Shown in pieces: positions 35,736 through 45,747 of a stretch of 64,000 bases of DNA (position 1 is its first letter; the number at the start of each line of letters is the position of its first letter). The stretch comes from Deltaproteobacteria bacterium ADurb.Bin207. Its GTDB lineage: Bacteria > Myxococcota_A > Polyangia > Polyangiales > Polyangiaceae. Position numbers and translations under genes: made by a program. The notes under the pieces are model-generated. The model saw only the letters and a program-made list of their open reading frames with translations. It searched no databases and had not been told where the DNA came from. Location: NCBI GenBank assembly GCA_002070115.1, contig MWCO01000002.1:62001-126000 (forward strand). Direction: 5' to 3'.

Positions 35736-37859
35736 TTAATCTCCCCGATCCAACACGTAACGCACCGGTCCCAAGCTTGTCATTTTCACACCACCCGGCT
35801 TGCGTTCCACCAACATGAGTTGCTGGCTGCGGGCTTCTCCTACCGGAACAACCATCTTGCCGCCAGGATCAAGGGATTCGATCCAAAGGTCTGGAATTTT
35901 TTTCACCGCAAACCCCACACTAACCTTGGTAGCCCCTTTCCAGCGCGATACGTCGTGAGCGTTGGCGCATTCCACGCGAATATTACCGTATTGCGCAAGG
36001 ATATTCGCAGCCAAAGCTGACAACCCTTCGTCCACGTCCATCGTCAACACCGCCCCATGTATTCCCACGACATGAGCCGCGATCGCGGCTCCGTAGCCTG
36101 TACCTCCCCCAAGATCGACGAGCGTGTCTCCTTCTTTCAAGGCAAGGGCCTGAAACGACATCGCATAGGCATGCATGGCCGACAAGGTGGCTTCACCGGA
36201 TTCGTTCAGAAGAAACGCACGATCTTGCGCGGATCGATCGATGTCTTCCACCCGTACGAATCTTTCTCTCGGCACCCACACCAGAGCCTCATGCAATGCG
36301 GGGGCGATACCATCGAATCTTCGGTCCCGAAGTGTTTGCCGACGCGCCTCTCTGGCTACCTGGGCAAGCTCCTCATCATCCACGACCCGCTTTCTCGTAT
36401 CCGATTCGTATCCGACCAATTCATTCCATAAATGCCATAAACCAATTGCTCGCAAATGCCGGTAAGGCTCATGCTGATCTACGGCATCTTCCACGGATCG
36501 AAAAAAGTACGCTTCTTCGGGGTCTCTTACGGAAAAGTGCGAAGCGATCTTTCGTAACAGAGGACCAAATAATTCAAAGCGCAAGCGAAGCGTTTTTCGG
36601 AAGTCGAGTTCGAACGAAGGGTCTACCCATTCGGATAAATAATCTTGGTCACCATCGTGCCACCATGCCGGACGATGCACCGTCATTCCCGTAAGACGCT
36701 TCCACGATTCGAGATTCTGATCGATCCCGGAGCCCGGGTAGAAACGAAATGGGTCAATGGATAAAAACCCAGTCGTTCGATCGCCACTGAGAAAGACGCT
36801 TTCGAGATAGGCATGAGAAGCTCGCAGAGTCTCCTCGGTTTCTCCTGGGTGCCCGACGATGACGTTGGCGCCAAAAGGCAAGTCAAGCTCGCGGGCCCAG
36901 TTCGCCACCTGCCGAAAATGATCCAAAAATTGCTGCGGAGAACCGGCCTTCTGAATTCGTGCCAACTGCGAAGGGTCTCCGGACTCGATACCAAAGCCTG
37001 GAGCGATATTCGCACGACGCATCCACTCGAGGTCCTCCCGTTCCAGAAGATCAGCGCGGGTGAGCAGCCAAATCTTGCGAACGGGAATCGGTTTTCGAAC
37101 GAATTGTTCGAAAAACACGCGGCGCCACGATTTCGAACATCCAAAGAGCGCATCGGTCACAAAAAGCGTCCACGACGAAAGATCCAGAAAAGCATGCAAG
37201 CGATGCAATTCCTCTACTGCCCTTTCGGGCTCGTACGCGCGCCATGCCGTGCATCGTTTCGCCCGCTCCATGCAAAACGAGCAGTCGTAAGGACAGCCTC
37301 GGGAAAGAAATAGCTGCGCTTGAGACGCTACCTTTCGCGCTACCGGACGATACCTATCGAGCAAGCTCCAATCCAGGTCCGGAATTCTGTCGGATCGCTG
37401 GACCGGCTCGACCGGCAACACCCGCTGGGTCGGCGGTTTCCCCCGGATAAGTGCATCGACCAGACCGCGTAACGGACGTTCGCCGTCGCCAATCACGACA
37501 TAATCGAAAGGAGAGTCATTTCCCGTAAAATCTTCGGGTCGCGCACTGGGATGATACCCCCCCACGACAAGGCGAGCGCGCGGGACAAAGCGCCGCAAAG
37601 TCTCGCCCATCAGCATCGTTTTCAAATAATCGTACGAGGAATAACAGGATATCCCGATAAGGTCATCATCCGACGATACGATTTGGTCGAGACGAACTGC
37701 GCCAAAAGCTCGTTCGAGATCGAGATCGATGATCCGCACATCGACGATTGGACTTCGCAGCGCGCCTGCCAAGCTCAGCAGATGGGGCACACCAAAAACG
37801 CGCCCATCTCCATACAGAGCACCGGGCCATAGCAGCAATACCCGAAAACGATCCTGCAT
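35736..37859 (-). CDS. B12-binding radical SAM enzyme fused to a PIMT-like methyltransferase
   Basis: From the ATG at 37859 the product has 707 residues. Residues ~1-140 are a B12-binding-type domain (VLLLWPGALYGDGRVFGVPHL, RARLVVGGYHPSARPEDF). A radical SAM domain follows with CPYDCSFC (~residue 191). From ~520 there is a protein-L-isoaspartate O-methyltransferase-like domain: EALVWVPRERFVRVEDIDRS, ESGEATLSAMHAYAM (matching GQTISAPHM, though its Gln is Ala), and SAM loop LVDLGGGTGYGAA (~581). Isoaspartyl methyltransferases act on Asp/isoAsp and in some RiPPs install aspartimide. The upstream lipoprotein, 54 bases away on the same strand, is full of Asp-Gly repeats and is the candidate substrate. 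Confidence 0.85.
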   Translation of the reverse strand: MQDRFRVLLLWPGALYGDGRVFGVPHLLSLAGALRSPIVDVRIIDLDLERAFGAVRLDQIVSSDDDLIGISCYSSYDYLKTMLMGETLRRFVPRARLVVGGYHPSARPEDFTGNDSPFDYVVIGDGERPLRGLVDALIRGKPPTQRVLPVEPVQRSDRIPDLDWSLLDRYRPVARKVASQAQLFLSRGCPYDCSFCMERAKRCTAWRAYEPERAVEELHRLHAFLDLSSWTLFVTDALFGCSKSWRRVFFEQFVRKPIPVRKIWLLTRADLLEREDLEWMRRANIAPGFGIESGDPSQLARIQKAGSPQQFLDHFRQVANWARELDLPFGANVIVGHPGETEETLRASHAYLESVFLSGDRTTGFLSIDPFRFYPGSGIDQNLESWKRLTGMTVHRPAWWHDGDQDYLSEWVDPSFELDFRKTLRLRFELFGPLLRKIASHFSVRDPEEAYFFRSVEDAVDQHEPYRHLRAIGLWHLWNELVGYESDTRKRVVDDEELAQVAREARRQTLRDRRFDGIAPALHEALVWVPRERFVRVEDIDRSAQDRAFLLNESGEATLSAMHAYAMSFQALALKEGDTLVDLGGGTGYGAAIAAHVVGIHGAVLTMDVDEGLSALAANILAQYGNIRVECANAHDVSRWKGATKVSVGFAVKKIPDLWIESLDPGGKMVVPVGEARSQQLMLVERKPGGVKMTSLGPVRYVLDRGD

Positions 37860-37913
37860 GGCCAAGGCACCGTCAGGGTTCGACAGGGGTCATTGGTCAG
37901 GAAATAGGATCCA

Positions 37914-38321
37914 CTAGGGATTCGCATCCCCTGCATCGGCCGGCGGAGTCAAACACGGCTGAGGCCCATCGTCACCCGCATCCTGGGGTGGCGCCAGACA
38001 AACTTCCGGCGAAGCGTCCTCGGCTGGCGACAAACACGGCTGAGGCCCATCGTCACCCGCATCTTGAGGGGCAGCAAGACACACTTCCGCGGAGGCATCC
38101 TCCGCCGGTGTCAAACATGGCTGAGGGCTGTCGTCGCCCGCATCATTGGGTGGAGTCAGACAAGCTTCCGGGGAGGTCTCCAATCCTGCGTCCTTCGGTG
38201 GGGGATCTTCAGGATCCGCTTCTCCCCCACACCCTTGCACAAGCCCCGCACTGGCCACCGCGATGGCCAGGAAACGAGCCCGACGTGCAAGAATACGTTT
38301 CTTTGTGTCGTCCTTGGTCAT
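37914..38321 (-). CDS. Repeat lipoprotein, candidate substrate of the radical SAM-PIMT fusion
   Basis: From the ATG at 38321 (GGAGG four bases upstream) the product has 135 residues. A basic N-terminus and a lipoprotein signal (VASAGLVQGC) are followed by PPPKDAG and then alternating units of about 15 and 12 residues: DAGDDGPQPCLxPAE and DASxEVCLAPPQ. There are six Cys-Leu-x-(Pro/Ala) motifs and seven DA(G/S) starts, including two DDG sites prone to aspartimide formation. No folded domain is visible. The regular Cys, Pro and Asp spacing looks like a multi-core modified peptide or a crosslinked surface stalk. A simple unmodified linker-type lipoprotein remains possible. Confidence 0.7.
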   Translation of the reverse strand: MTKDDTKKRILARRARFLAIAVASAGLVQGCGGEADPEDPPPKDAGLETSPEACLTPPNDAGDDSPQPCLTPAEDASAEVCLAAPQDAGDDGPQPCLSPAEDASPEVCLAPPQDAGDDGPQPCLTPPADAGDANP

Positions 38322-38342
38322 GCTTCCTCCCTGACACCCTCG

Positions 38343-38370
38343 ATAGTACGAGCCTGCCGGTCTTTCGCAA
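38343..38370 (-). promoter_or_regulatory. Probable sigma-70 promoter of the repeat lipoprotein/radical SAM unit
   Basis: On the minus strand TTGCGA (38370-38365) and TACTAT (38348-38343) are separated by 16 bases, just after the stop of the upstream HD-GYP gene and about 22 bases before the lipoprotein start. This suggests the lipoprotein and radical SAM genes form their own transcription unit. Confidence 0.4.
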
Positions 38371-38416
38371 GGATGATTTTTTGAACCTCCGTGCCGTCGT
38401 TCAGGCTTCAAAAAAA

Positions 38417-41400
38417 TCAACGATTTCGAAGCTTTGCACGAAGAAGGCGCGCTTCGCCCTGCGCTTCACGATGTTCGGGATTGAGAGAAAGCAATTGCTC
38501 GAGATCGTGAAGGGCCTGTTCGACTTTTCCCATCCTGCGCAATAATTTGGCACGGTACAGCAAGGCAAGTTCGTTTTTTGCATCCCTGCGAATCAGGTTC
38601 GTCAGGGCCGCAATGCTGTCCATGGCCGCGTTCGGGCGCGATGAAGAGGCGCCAATCCACGCCAGCAGAGCGGCATAATCGATGGAGTCAGGATCGTTTT
38701 CGATCGCTTGCCGAATCAATCGTTCCGCACGCACAAGGTCGCCCCGCTTCAGCGCCTCCTGCGCAGCTACGAAATCTTGCGCCGCCCGTTGATGATCAGC
38801 CTCGGAACCCGAAGTGGAAACAAGCTTAGCCGACGATGGAACTGGTGTCGTGTTCGGAACGGCGGCACGAGCGACGATGGGTTGCGCTTGGGCGTGAGGT
38901 TGACTCGGTCGCGAAAGCGGTGGTGGTCTCGGCACGGGAAGCGGCTGAGGTACAGGACTCCTTGTGGATTCTGGAGATGCACCATCCATCGCCATGGCCT
39001 GCCGGGGAGGTTGAACCCTTTCTCGTCCACCGACAGGCTTTGGCGTTAGGGTTCCCACGGAGCGTTGGCTTGACGGAGTGGGATCCGAATAGGGAGGATG
39101 AGAGGGCACGTTGCTCAAGCGCAAGCCGCCCGAAGAGGGTGGTTCAGACACGGAAGGTCGGCTTGGCCGAATACTGACGGGCGGATCCAGTTGCGAACGT
39201 CGCGCTCCCCCAAAGCGCATGGGGGGCTTCTGTTGCTTTCTAAACTGAAATTGCCGGGAAATCGCAAGTGCGTACACAAGCGCGTTGACGTCCTCCTGGG
39301 GCGCGAGGCGCTGGGCATGAATGGCTCGAAGCGAAGGAGTCCCGGCCGTGATCGCATTCAACACCAATCTTTCCGTGTCCGTGACCCCAAGGTTGCGCAA
39401 ATCCGCATCCGGATGAAGTCGTAGCGGTTGATCAATGATCTTGTGAAGCGCTCCACGAATACGTCGACGTTCTTGCCAAACCCTTGCCACCGCTAAAATG
39501 ACGCTCAGAGCATCGGCAGGAAACAAGTCGTCCCCAGCCCATATCATCAGCAAATTGGTGCCTCTGTAGTATTCGTAACTGGTTTCTTCCGGCAGATTCG
39601 CCAAGCAGATGATCTTTTCGAAGATTTGGTTTTCGAGAGCATGGATGACAGCGCCACGGCTCGATAGATTGTCGACGATGAGATACTCGCCTAGCAGAGT
39701 GCCAATCTCTTTCGCGGTTTGCACGGCCGCATCCACCTGGCCGGCATCCAATTGTCCAGCCGCAACCAATAGCTCTCCGAGCCGAGCCATCGGTCGGCCC
39801 GACCGAACCTTGGCTACCGCCCCATTCTCGAAATAAACCGCGTGAAAAACACCATCGGGCTCGCGAAGCACAACTGTCCCCGTGGCCAGATGATCCAACA
39901 TATACGTAAGCACGTGGATGAGAGGGGTGCTCGCCAACTTGCCACGGGCTGTCGGCTCTAATCCCTGCGGCACCAAGTCATCGCCCAACACAGGCTCTTG
40001 AGCAGAACCCACATCGGATCGATACGTGATCGTCGCTTTCATGTCGGAAACGACTGCTTGTGCCACCGCCGATGGACTCGTCGCCAGCGACGGATACGAT
40101 TCATACGACAACTCGTCATCTTCTTGTCCTGCCACGGTCGTGACCGAAGGCGCCGGGTGGATGGCTTCTGGTCGTCGCGAAGAAATGGCTTCGTTGGGTA
40201 AGAATGCGGTGTGCTGACTGCAACGCATCGGCGCTCGATCCTGCCCGGGGATCTGAAGCTGTCGCGTAGCAAATAGCATGTACAAAAAAGCGCTAATGCC
40301 GTGATCCGTGGACAAGCTATCGCCATACAGTTCGAGCAACGACACCTCACGGGAGCGGATGACCGAAAGGACTTGCTGCTCCTCCTGGGACAACATCAAC
40401 CCCTGCACGCAGGCCTCGGGATGCAGACGAATCGGATGATCCTTCAATCGCATCAAGTTGGAAATGATGCGTTCGTGGTCGTTCCAAGAGCGCATGGCGC
40501 TCAAAATGGCGCTCAGCGGCTCAATCGGCGTGATCTGGCCTCCCCAAGAAGCCAGCAAGTTCTGATCACGATAAAATTCGTACCGCGCCTCGCCCGGAAG
40601 CTTCGCAAGCCAATCGAGCCGATGCGTAACCTGTGCTCGCAGAGCATCTGTCACCGCCTGCCGCGTGACCAGCCCACTATGAATGAGAAACTCACCAAGC
40701 AAACGCCGATGGGCTTGGGCTTGTTGCACCATGGTGTCGATGACAGCAGGAGGTAACGCGCGTGAAGCAATGAGTTCCTCCCCGAGCATCGCCACCGGAT
40801 GCTCCGTTCTCACCTTCGACGGCGCACCATGGTCAAAAAACACACAATGCTCCCGTCCCTCCGGGTCCATCACGACCAGAGAGCCGGATAATTCCCTATC
40901 CAATACGTAGACCAACACGTGAACGAGAGGAGTTTTTGCCAGCTCCCCTTGCGCGGTAGGCGGTATGCCCGCTTGCTCACGGAGCTTCGCCCCAACAACG
41001 ACAGGTGGACTCGACGCTCGTTGGAAAAAAATCGTTCCCGCTTCGTCGTCATCGTCATACGGCGCGCCATCCGGCTGCTCTCCGAACGGCGAAGCCTCAA
41101 ATACCGTATTCTCATCCGCATCGGGATCCAGCGTTTCAGCAGTCGAGGGCAGCGTATAGACTTTGGGCGGGCGCGCGGTCGGCATCATCTGCCGGGCCGT
41201 CGGCAAACGCACCGTTTCGCGAAGCAACGCTTGCTCTGCAGAACGCGCGGCTGGTGGGGGGGCATCATGCCATCCCAAAGACCGGTTTGCGCTATTCGAC
41301 AGCGCACTTTGTCCTGAATCATCGACCATGGAATCAGGAATGACCGAATCGGTGGCTCCCACCTCATCGGCATAATCCCCAGGTTCATAAGCGGAATCAG

Positions 41401-42922
41401 AAAACGATGCGGCAGCGTGCGCAGGCGCGGAAGAAGGAGGTGCCGGAATTTCGGACGCCTGTTCGCCGACAGCCGACTCGAGGTCGATGCCGCGCCCCCA
41501 TCCTTCCGTACTCAAAACCTGCTGAATATGTGCGCCTTTCAAGTCCGCAGGGGGATTGGATAAATCGACGACACGCGGCGGCGAAACCATTCCGCCGCGG
41601 CCATCCATGATGATCTTGATTCGTGGCCGGTCCGTCGGCGCCCCCAGATCGGGCCCCACGACAACCTCCGCCGTCTCTCCAGACGACAACTTTACGAGCG
41701 TTCCAACAGGCATGAGCCCAAGCGCCGCCACGAGCATGCGCAAGATGAGCCGGTCGGTAGGATGCTCCATCTGGGAAAAAATCCGTGCGATGGCCACATC
41801 GGGCGCGGGAGGAGGCAACCCCGGCTCGGGTGTCACAAAATCATTGTATTTCCTGGCAATGGCAATGATACGCGCGTGAACCGTGGGTTCACGTAACCCG
41901 CCATAGAGCGGTCCCAACATCTGACCGCGACGAATCCACAACGACTCATACGTCACCACCGTGCGCGCCACCGTAGGCTCGTTGACCCGACCAAGGGCCG
42001 TAAGCACAGCCGCGGCTCCCGCGGCTTGGCGGTCCTCCGCATCTTCGCTCAATCGAGGCACCACACCGGGCAGCCCCCCCGTAAGCTGCGCGAGGGCGCG
42101 CGGACGAGCGATATCGTGCATCAACGCTGCCATGGCAATCTGGCAGAGCAACACGCGGTTGGCAGTGACTTGACGCGCGGTAGCCACGGATAAAATGGCC
42201 GTGTTGACCGCGCGACCCGCATCATCGTGATTCTGATTGCGAACCTCGGTTACCCCAAGAAATGCTGGTGTTTTCCCTTCCGATAGATCCACCAGACTCT
42301 GGGCTATGCGTTTGATTTTCGGCGGAAGAACGTATTGGCCGCGTCGAAGATCATCAAACAATCGCCTCATCACCACGACCGCCGAGGCATACGTTCGAAC
42401 GATTTTTTGTTCGACGGTCATGGGTTCAACATCGACACCTCGCAAACGTGCGGAAGCAGAAACAGAACGAAGACGCACCTTTCGGGTCGGAGATTCGAAA
42501 GAATCCGTGCGTTTTCCTCGCTGTGCTTCCGAAAGCGCATCGGCGAAGGCCTTGAGTTCCTTCATCGTGATGTCCCGAGCGATGGCCAATTCAGAACCAC
42601 CACACCACGACAGGATCTCCCCAAGATCGAGGGCAGCCTCATAAGCGCTGCGGGAACCTTTGAGGATTTGACCGCCGATGAGCACCACCTTATTGGCAAA
42701 AAGCACGGATAGATGTGTGCCCGCATGCAGACAATACTCCACCACGAGCTTGTGCGTTTGTTCCAATTGTCGCGAAAACGCTTCGTTGTCCGAGTCGTGA
42801 AGCCGTGTCAAACGAACGAGCCGATGCAACGCCACGATGACGTCTTCGCCCATGTCTCGCGCATGGGCACGACGAACACGTTCGCCGGCATCGTTGGTTA
42901 CGATATCGATGCCCGCGGTCAC
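38417..42922 (-). CDS. Signalling protein: HD-GYP-like, two DUF4388 (PATAN-like) segments and TPR
   Basis: The 1501 residues show several recognisable segments. An HD-GYP-type region at ~210-470 keeps MHDIARP but is otherwise degenerate (GTLVKLSSGETAEVV at its end). Two DUF4388/PATAN-like halves of about 240 residues lie at ~655-895 and ~995-1235. Each has a strand-rich part (GELAKTPLVHVLVYVLDRELSGSLVV) followed by an alpha segment that ends in the FEFYRD/YEYYRG type. Pro-rich linkers separate the parts, and a TPR-like repeat (LVRAERLIRQAIENDPDS) closes the protein. Such proteins act in myxobacterial motility and two-component networks. HD-GYP hydrolysis of cyclic di-GMP is unlikely given the missing GYP residues. 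The start overlaps the kinase stop by four bases. Confidence 0.7.
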   Translation of the reverse strand: MTAGIDIVTNDAGERVRRAHARDMGEDVIVALHRLVRLTRLHDSDNEAFSRQLEQTHKLVVEYCLHAGTHLSVLFANKVVLIGGQILKGSRSAYEAALDLGEILSWCGGSELAIARDITMKELKAFADALSEAQRGKRTDSFESPTRKVRLRSVSASARLRGVDVEPMTVEQKIVRTYASAVVVMRRLFDDLRRGQYVLPPKIKRIAQSLVDLSEGKTPAFLGVTEVRNQNHDDAGRAVNTAILSVATARQVTANRVLLCQIAMAALMHDIARPRALAQLTGGLPGVVPRLSEDAEDRQAAGAAAVLTALGRVNEPTVARTVVTYESLWIRRGQMLGPLYGGLREPTVHARIIAIARKYNDFVTPEPGLPPPAPDVAIARIFSQMEHPTDRLILRMLVAALGLMPVGTLVKLSSGETAEVVVGPDLGAPTDRPRIKIIMDGRGGMVSPPRVVDLSNPPADLKGAHIQQVLSTEGWGRGIDLESAVGEQASEIPAPPSSAPAHAAASFSDSAYEPGDYADEVGATDSVIPDSMVDDSGQSALSNSANRSLGWHDAPPPAARSAEQALLRETVRLPTARQMMPTARPPKVYTLPSTAETLDPDADENTVFEASPFGEQPDGAPYDDDDEAGTIFFQRASSPPVVVGAKLREQAGIPPTAQGELAKTPLVHVLVYVLDRELSGSLVVMDPEGREHCVFFDHGAPSKVRTEHPVAMLGEELIASRALPPAVIDTMVQQAQAHRRLLGEFLIHSGLVTRQAVTDALRAQVTHRLDWLAKLPGEARYEFYRDQNLLASWGGQITPIEPLSAILSAMRSWNDHERIISNLMRLKDHPIRLHPEACVQGLMLSQEEQQVLSVIRSREVSLLELYGDSLSTDHGISAFLYMLFATRQLQIPGQDRAPMRCSQHTAFLPNEAISSRRPEAIHPAPSVTTVAGQEDDELSYESYPSLATSPSAVAQAVVSDMKATITYRSDVGSAQEPVLGDDLVPQGLEPTARGKLASTPLIHVLTYMLDHLATGTVVLREPDGVFHAVYFENGAVAKVRSGRPMARLGELLVAAGQLDAGQVDAAVQTAKEIGTLLGEYLIVDNLSSRGAVIHALENQIFEKIICLANLPEETSYEYYRGTNLLMIWAGDDLFPADALSVILAVARVWQERRRIRGALHKIIDQPLRLHPDADLRNLGVTDTERLVLNAITAGTPSLRAIHAQRLAPQEDVNALVYALAISRQFQFRKQQKPPMRFGGARRSQLDPPVSIRPSRPSVSEPPSSGGLRLSNVPSHPPYSDPTPSSQRSVGTLTPKPVGGRERVQPPRQAMAMDGASPESTRSPVPQPLPVPRPPPLSRPSQPHAQAQPIVARAAVPNTTPVPSSAKLVSTSGSEADHQRAAQDFVAAQEALKRGDLVRAERLIRQAIENDPDSIDYAALLAWIGASSSRPNAAMDSIAALTNLIRRDAKNELALLYRAKLLRRMGKVEQALHDLEQLLSLNPEHREAQGEARLLRAKLRNR

Positions 42923-45747
42923 GACGCTCCCTCCCGGCGTTCGGCTGCACGCGCCTCGATTTGCGCCATCGCCGCGGAAGCTCGGCTTCGCGTTTCATCC
43001 GTGGTGGCCCATCGAGACTGCGCCACTTGGGCAAGCTCGCGGGCTACCTGAAGCGAGGCAGAAACCGCCCCAAGGGCATCGATGGCCGCACATCGAGTCA
43101 GCTCTCGGGACTCGCTCGAAAACAACCCACCTTTCTTCGCGGTCTCCAGAGCGAGGGCTTCTCCGCGATCAGGGGCGAGCCGGAGAACAGTGATGAACAG
43201 CTCTCGACGCTCTTCCAGCGTGAGGTTTCCAAAATCCGAGCCATGAATGCGACGCGTGACAGCGGCCACGGTTTTTTTCATATCATGCCGCGCGATGGCT
43301 CGAAGAGCGGCAATTCGAACACCAATGGCCTTGTCTTGAAGCAGCGAGACGAGTTCCTCTTCTGCGGCTTCCGGACTCGTGGCACAAAGAACCTTTGCCT
43401 CGATGCGAACCGCAATATCCTTGTTTTTCGTGAGCGAAACGAGGGCCTCACGCGCGGCAGGTGTCTTGAGCCGATTCAACAAATCGAGCAAAGGAAACAA
43501 TACCACTGGGTCAAGACCGGGAATCGCTTCCACCAACGTCTCCTCATAGCCTTGAATCGATCGCTCGATGAACTTCAACAAGGCCGTTCGTACCGCCGGA
43601 GGAAAGCTTCGCTGCAACGCCGCGAGAATGACCGGCAGCACATTGGCGGAAAGCTGGGCAAGAACCACATCGAGAGCATCCGCGAGATCCGGATCCGCAA
43701 TGACCTGATCCAGCAAAATTCGAAGCGTATCCCCCCCAAACATCGAATCCGTCAGCTCACTAACCACCCCCCGCAATGACGCATCCGTACTCGATTGAAG
43801 CTTGTTGGCAATCGTCCGATACAATTCGACCGCTACACGCAAACGCCCCGCAACCACCAAATCCGAAGCGGATTTGCGAAGAGAACCCAAAACGAGAGAA
43901 GCATCCCCCGTCTGCAACGCATCCCTCAACCCATCGACCAAAACGTCCACGTACCGTTCGGTCCACTGTTCACGAGTCACTTCGAGGTGCGGCGCAAAAG
44001 CAAGCTGTATCGTGTGCTCGAGCGCCATCGGTGACTGACCCGATGACTGCCCCAACGCACCCCGATCCGTCGATACCGCCATCGCCTTGGCTTCAATGAG
44101 GTTGAGCCTCGCCTCCGATGCTCGTGCCGCCAAGTCCTCCAACTCATCCGCCTCGTCCACAAACGCCTCTCGTTGCCCCGCATCGCCGTCCGTAAACGGA
44201 TCCGTCGTCTCGAACGCAACGTGCGAAAGACCACGATCCCAAAACGCCGATACCAAATCATCCTCTGGCGGCAGATCTTGCCCCGGATCGAGCATCATCA
44301 ACGCCACGACCGTACGGAATTCCTCGAAGGCGAGCCCCGGAAGCATCACAAACTGACGCACCCCCGCCGCAAACATGTTGTACGGAATGGTATCGAACGG
44401 CGCACCAGGCTCCCACACCGTTTGGTTCAAAACGAGAAACGAATAAGGACGAACCTTCCACCGCAACGCCTGAGGTTGACGGTTCAGCGCAAGAACAAAC
44501 GCTTCATAACTCGTGCGCATCGCGCGTTCGGTCGCAGGATGCTCCAGCCCGAGTTGCCGCCCAGTTGGCAGTAACCTATCGATATGTTTGAACAAATCGC
44601 GTGCTTCCTGCACACGGGGGTCGTCTTCCTCCGCCGTCTCCTCCTCCACCACCGATGGGGGAATCGAAGGCCGATGCGAAGGCACGGAGCGCGTGGGAAC
44701 GGTTTGCGGTGGTTGGGCCGGTCGAGAAGGCGAGGAAGGCCGAGCCACCCCTCTCGCCGCAGGCGCTTCCGGAATGGCCGCTACCTCGCGGGCCGATGGC
44801 ATTCGGACTGGCGCGGTCGAAGGCTGCCCTTGCACCAACGCCAACGTCCGCTCCACATCCTCGCGCATCGCCGTCGCATCCGCATGACGATTGCGACGAT
44901 CCCAGGCGAGGGATTTGTCAATGAGCTTGATGACTTCGATGGGTAAATTGGGGTCAATGCGCGCAACCGTAGGAACCGGCGTCGTTGCCGCAAGGATGAG
45001 AGCTTCGTTTTCCGTTCGAGCATTGTGAATCCGCTGCCCCGTGATCAACGCGTGCAGAATCGCTCCCACGGAAAACAAATCCGCCCGACCATCGAGTTGA
45101 TCCACAAGCCCCATCGCTTGTTCGGGAGACATATAATACGGCGTGCCAAGAGCCGTGCCCGTTCGCGTCTTCTCCGTCGTCGCATCCCGAAGCTGCGCAA
45201 CACCAAAGTCCAGGATCTTGACCCGACCATCGTCCGTCAAAAAAATGTTCGGTGGCTTGAGATCACGATGAATCACGCTGGCCGCATGACACGCGGACAA
45301 ACAATCCAATACGGGCAGGGCAATGCGAAATGCTTCGACAATCGGCATACGACGACCAAGCTTCTTCCAACGCTTGGAAAGCGTCTGACCAAGCAATAGC
45401 TCCATGATCAAAAACGGAGCACCATCGTCCGTCTCATCGTCGTCGAGTACCGCTACCACTCCAGGATGGTTCACCGAATTGGCGACATACCCCTCACGAA
45501 GAAACCGATCGCGAATGCTCGTCTCGTTGGATAACGACGTATGTAGGACTTTGAGAGCCGCCGTCTGCCCATTTCGGTGCGTCGCCGCATACACCGACGC
45601 CATTCCGCCCGAACCCACAAGCGAGTCGACACGCCATTTCCCACGAATGACCGTGCCTACGCGAGACGCTGGTTCAACATCTCCTCCTTTGGCAACGGGT
45701 TCCGCTCTCTGTCGTGGTTCAGCCACCGGTTCACTATATCCAGTCAA
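42919..45747 (-). CDS. Hanks-type Ser/Thr protein kinase with C-terminal HEAT-like repeats
   Basis: The 942 residues start with a full kinase domain (~37-300): Gly-rich loop GSGGMASVYAA, Lys in TAALKVL, catalytic HRDLKPPN, DFGVA and the activation-segment GTPYYMSPEQ. A Pro/Arg-rich linker (~300-370) follows. The rest is helical, with repeated ALVSLTKNKDIAVRIEAKVLC- and LLQDKAIGVRIAALRAIARHD-type units resembling HEAT or Armadillo repeats, probably a docking surface for its substrate. Its stop overlaps the start of the HD-GYP/DUF4388 gene (ATGA), so the two are co-translated; the second gene product is the natural candidate substrate. No transmembrane helix is seen. Confidence 0.9.
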   Translation of the reverse strand: MTGYSEPVAEPRQRAEPVAKGGDVEPASRVGTVIRGKWRVDSLVGSGGMASVYAATHRNGQTAALKVLHTSLSNETSIRDRFLREGYVANSVNHPGVVAVLDDDETDDGAPFLIMELLLGQTLSKRWKKLGRRMPIVEAFRIALPVLDCLSACHAASVIHRDLKPPNIFLTDDGRVKILDFGVAQLRDATTEKTRTGTALGTPYYMSPEQAMGLVDQLDGRADLFSVGAILHALITGQRIHNARTENEALILAATTPVPTVARIDPNLPIEVIKLIDKSLAWDRRNRHADATAMREDVERTLALVQGQPSTAPVRMPSAREVAAIPEAPAARGVARPSSPSRPAQPPQTVPTRSVPSHRPSIPPSVVEEETAEEDDPRVQEARDLFKHIDRLLPTGRQLGLEHPATERAMRTSYEAFVLALNRQPQALRWKVRPYSFLVLNQTVWEPGAPFDTIPYNMFAAGVRQFVMLPGLAFEEFRTVVALMMLDPGQDLPPEDDLVSAFWDRGLSHVAFETTDPFTDGDAGQREAFVDEADELEDLAARASEARLNLIEAKAMAVSTDRGALGQSSGQSPMALEHTIQLAFAPHLEVTREQWTERYVDVLVDGLRDALQTGDASLVLGSLRKSASDLVVAGRLRVAVELYRTIANKLQSSTDASLRGVVSELTDSMFGGDTLRILLDQVIADPDLADALDVVLAQLSANVLPVILAALQRSFPPAVRTALLKFIERSIQGYEETLVEAIPGLDPVVLFPLLDLLNRLKTPAAREALVSLTKNKDIAVRIEAKVLCATSPEAAEEELVSLLQDKAIGVRIAALRAIARHDMKKTVAAVTRRIHGSDFGNLTLEERRELFITVLRLAPDRGEALALETAKKGGLFSSESRELTRCAAIDALGAVSASLQVARELAQVAQSRWATTDETRSRASAAMAQIEARAAERREGAS

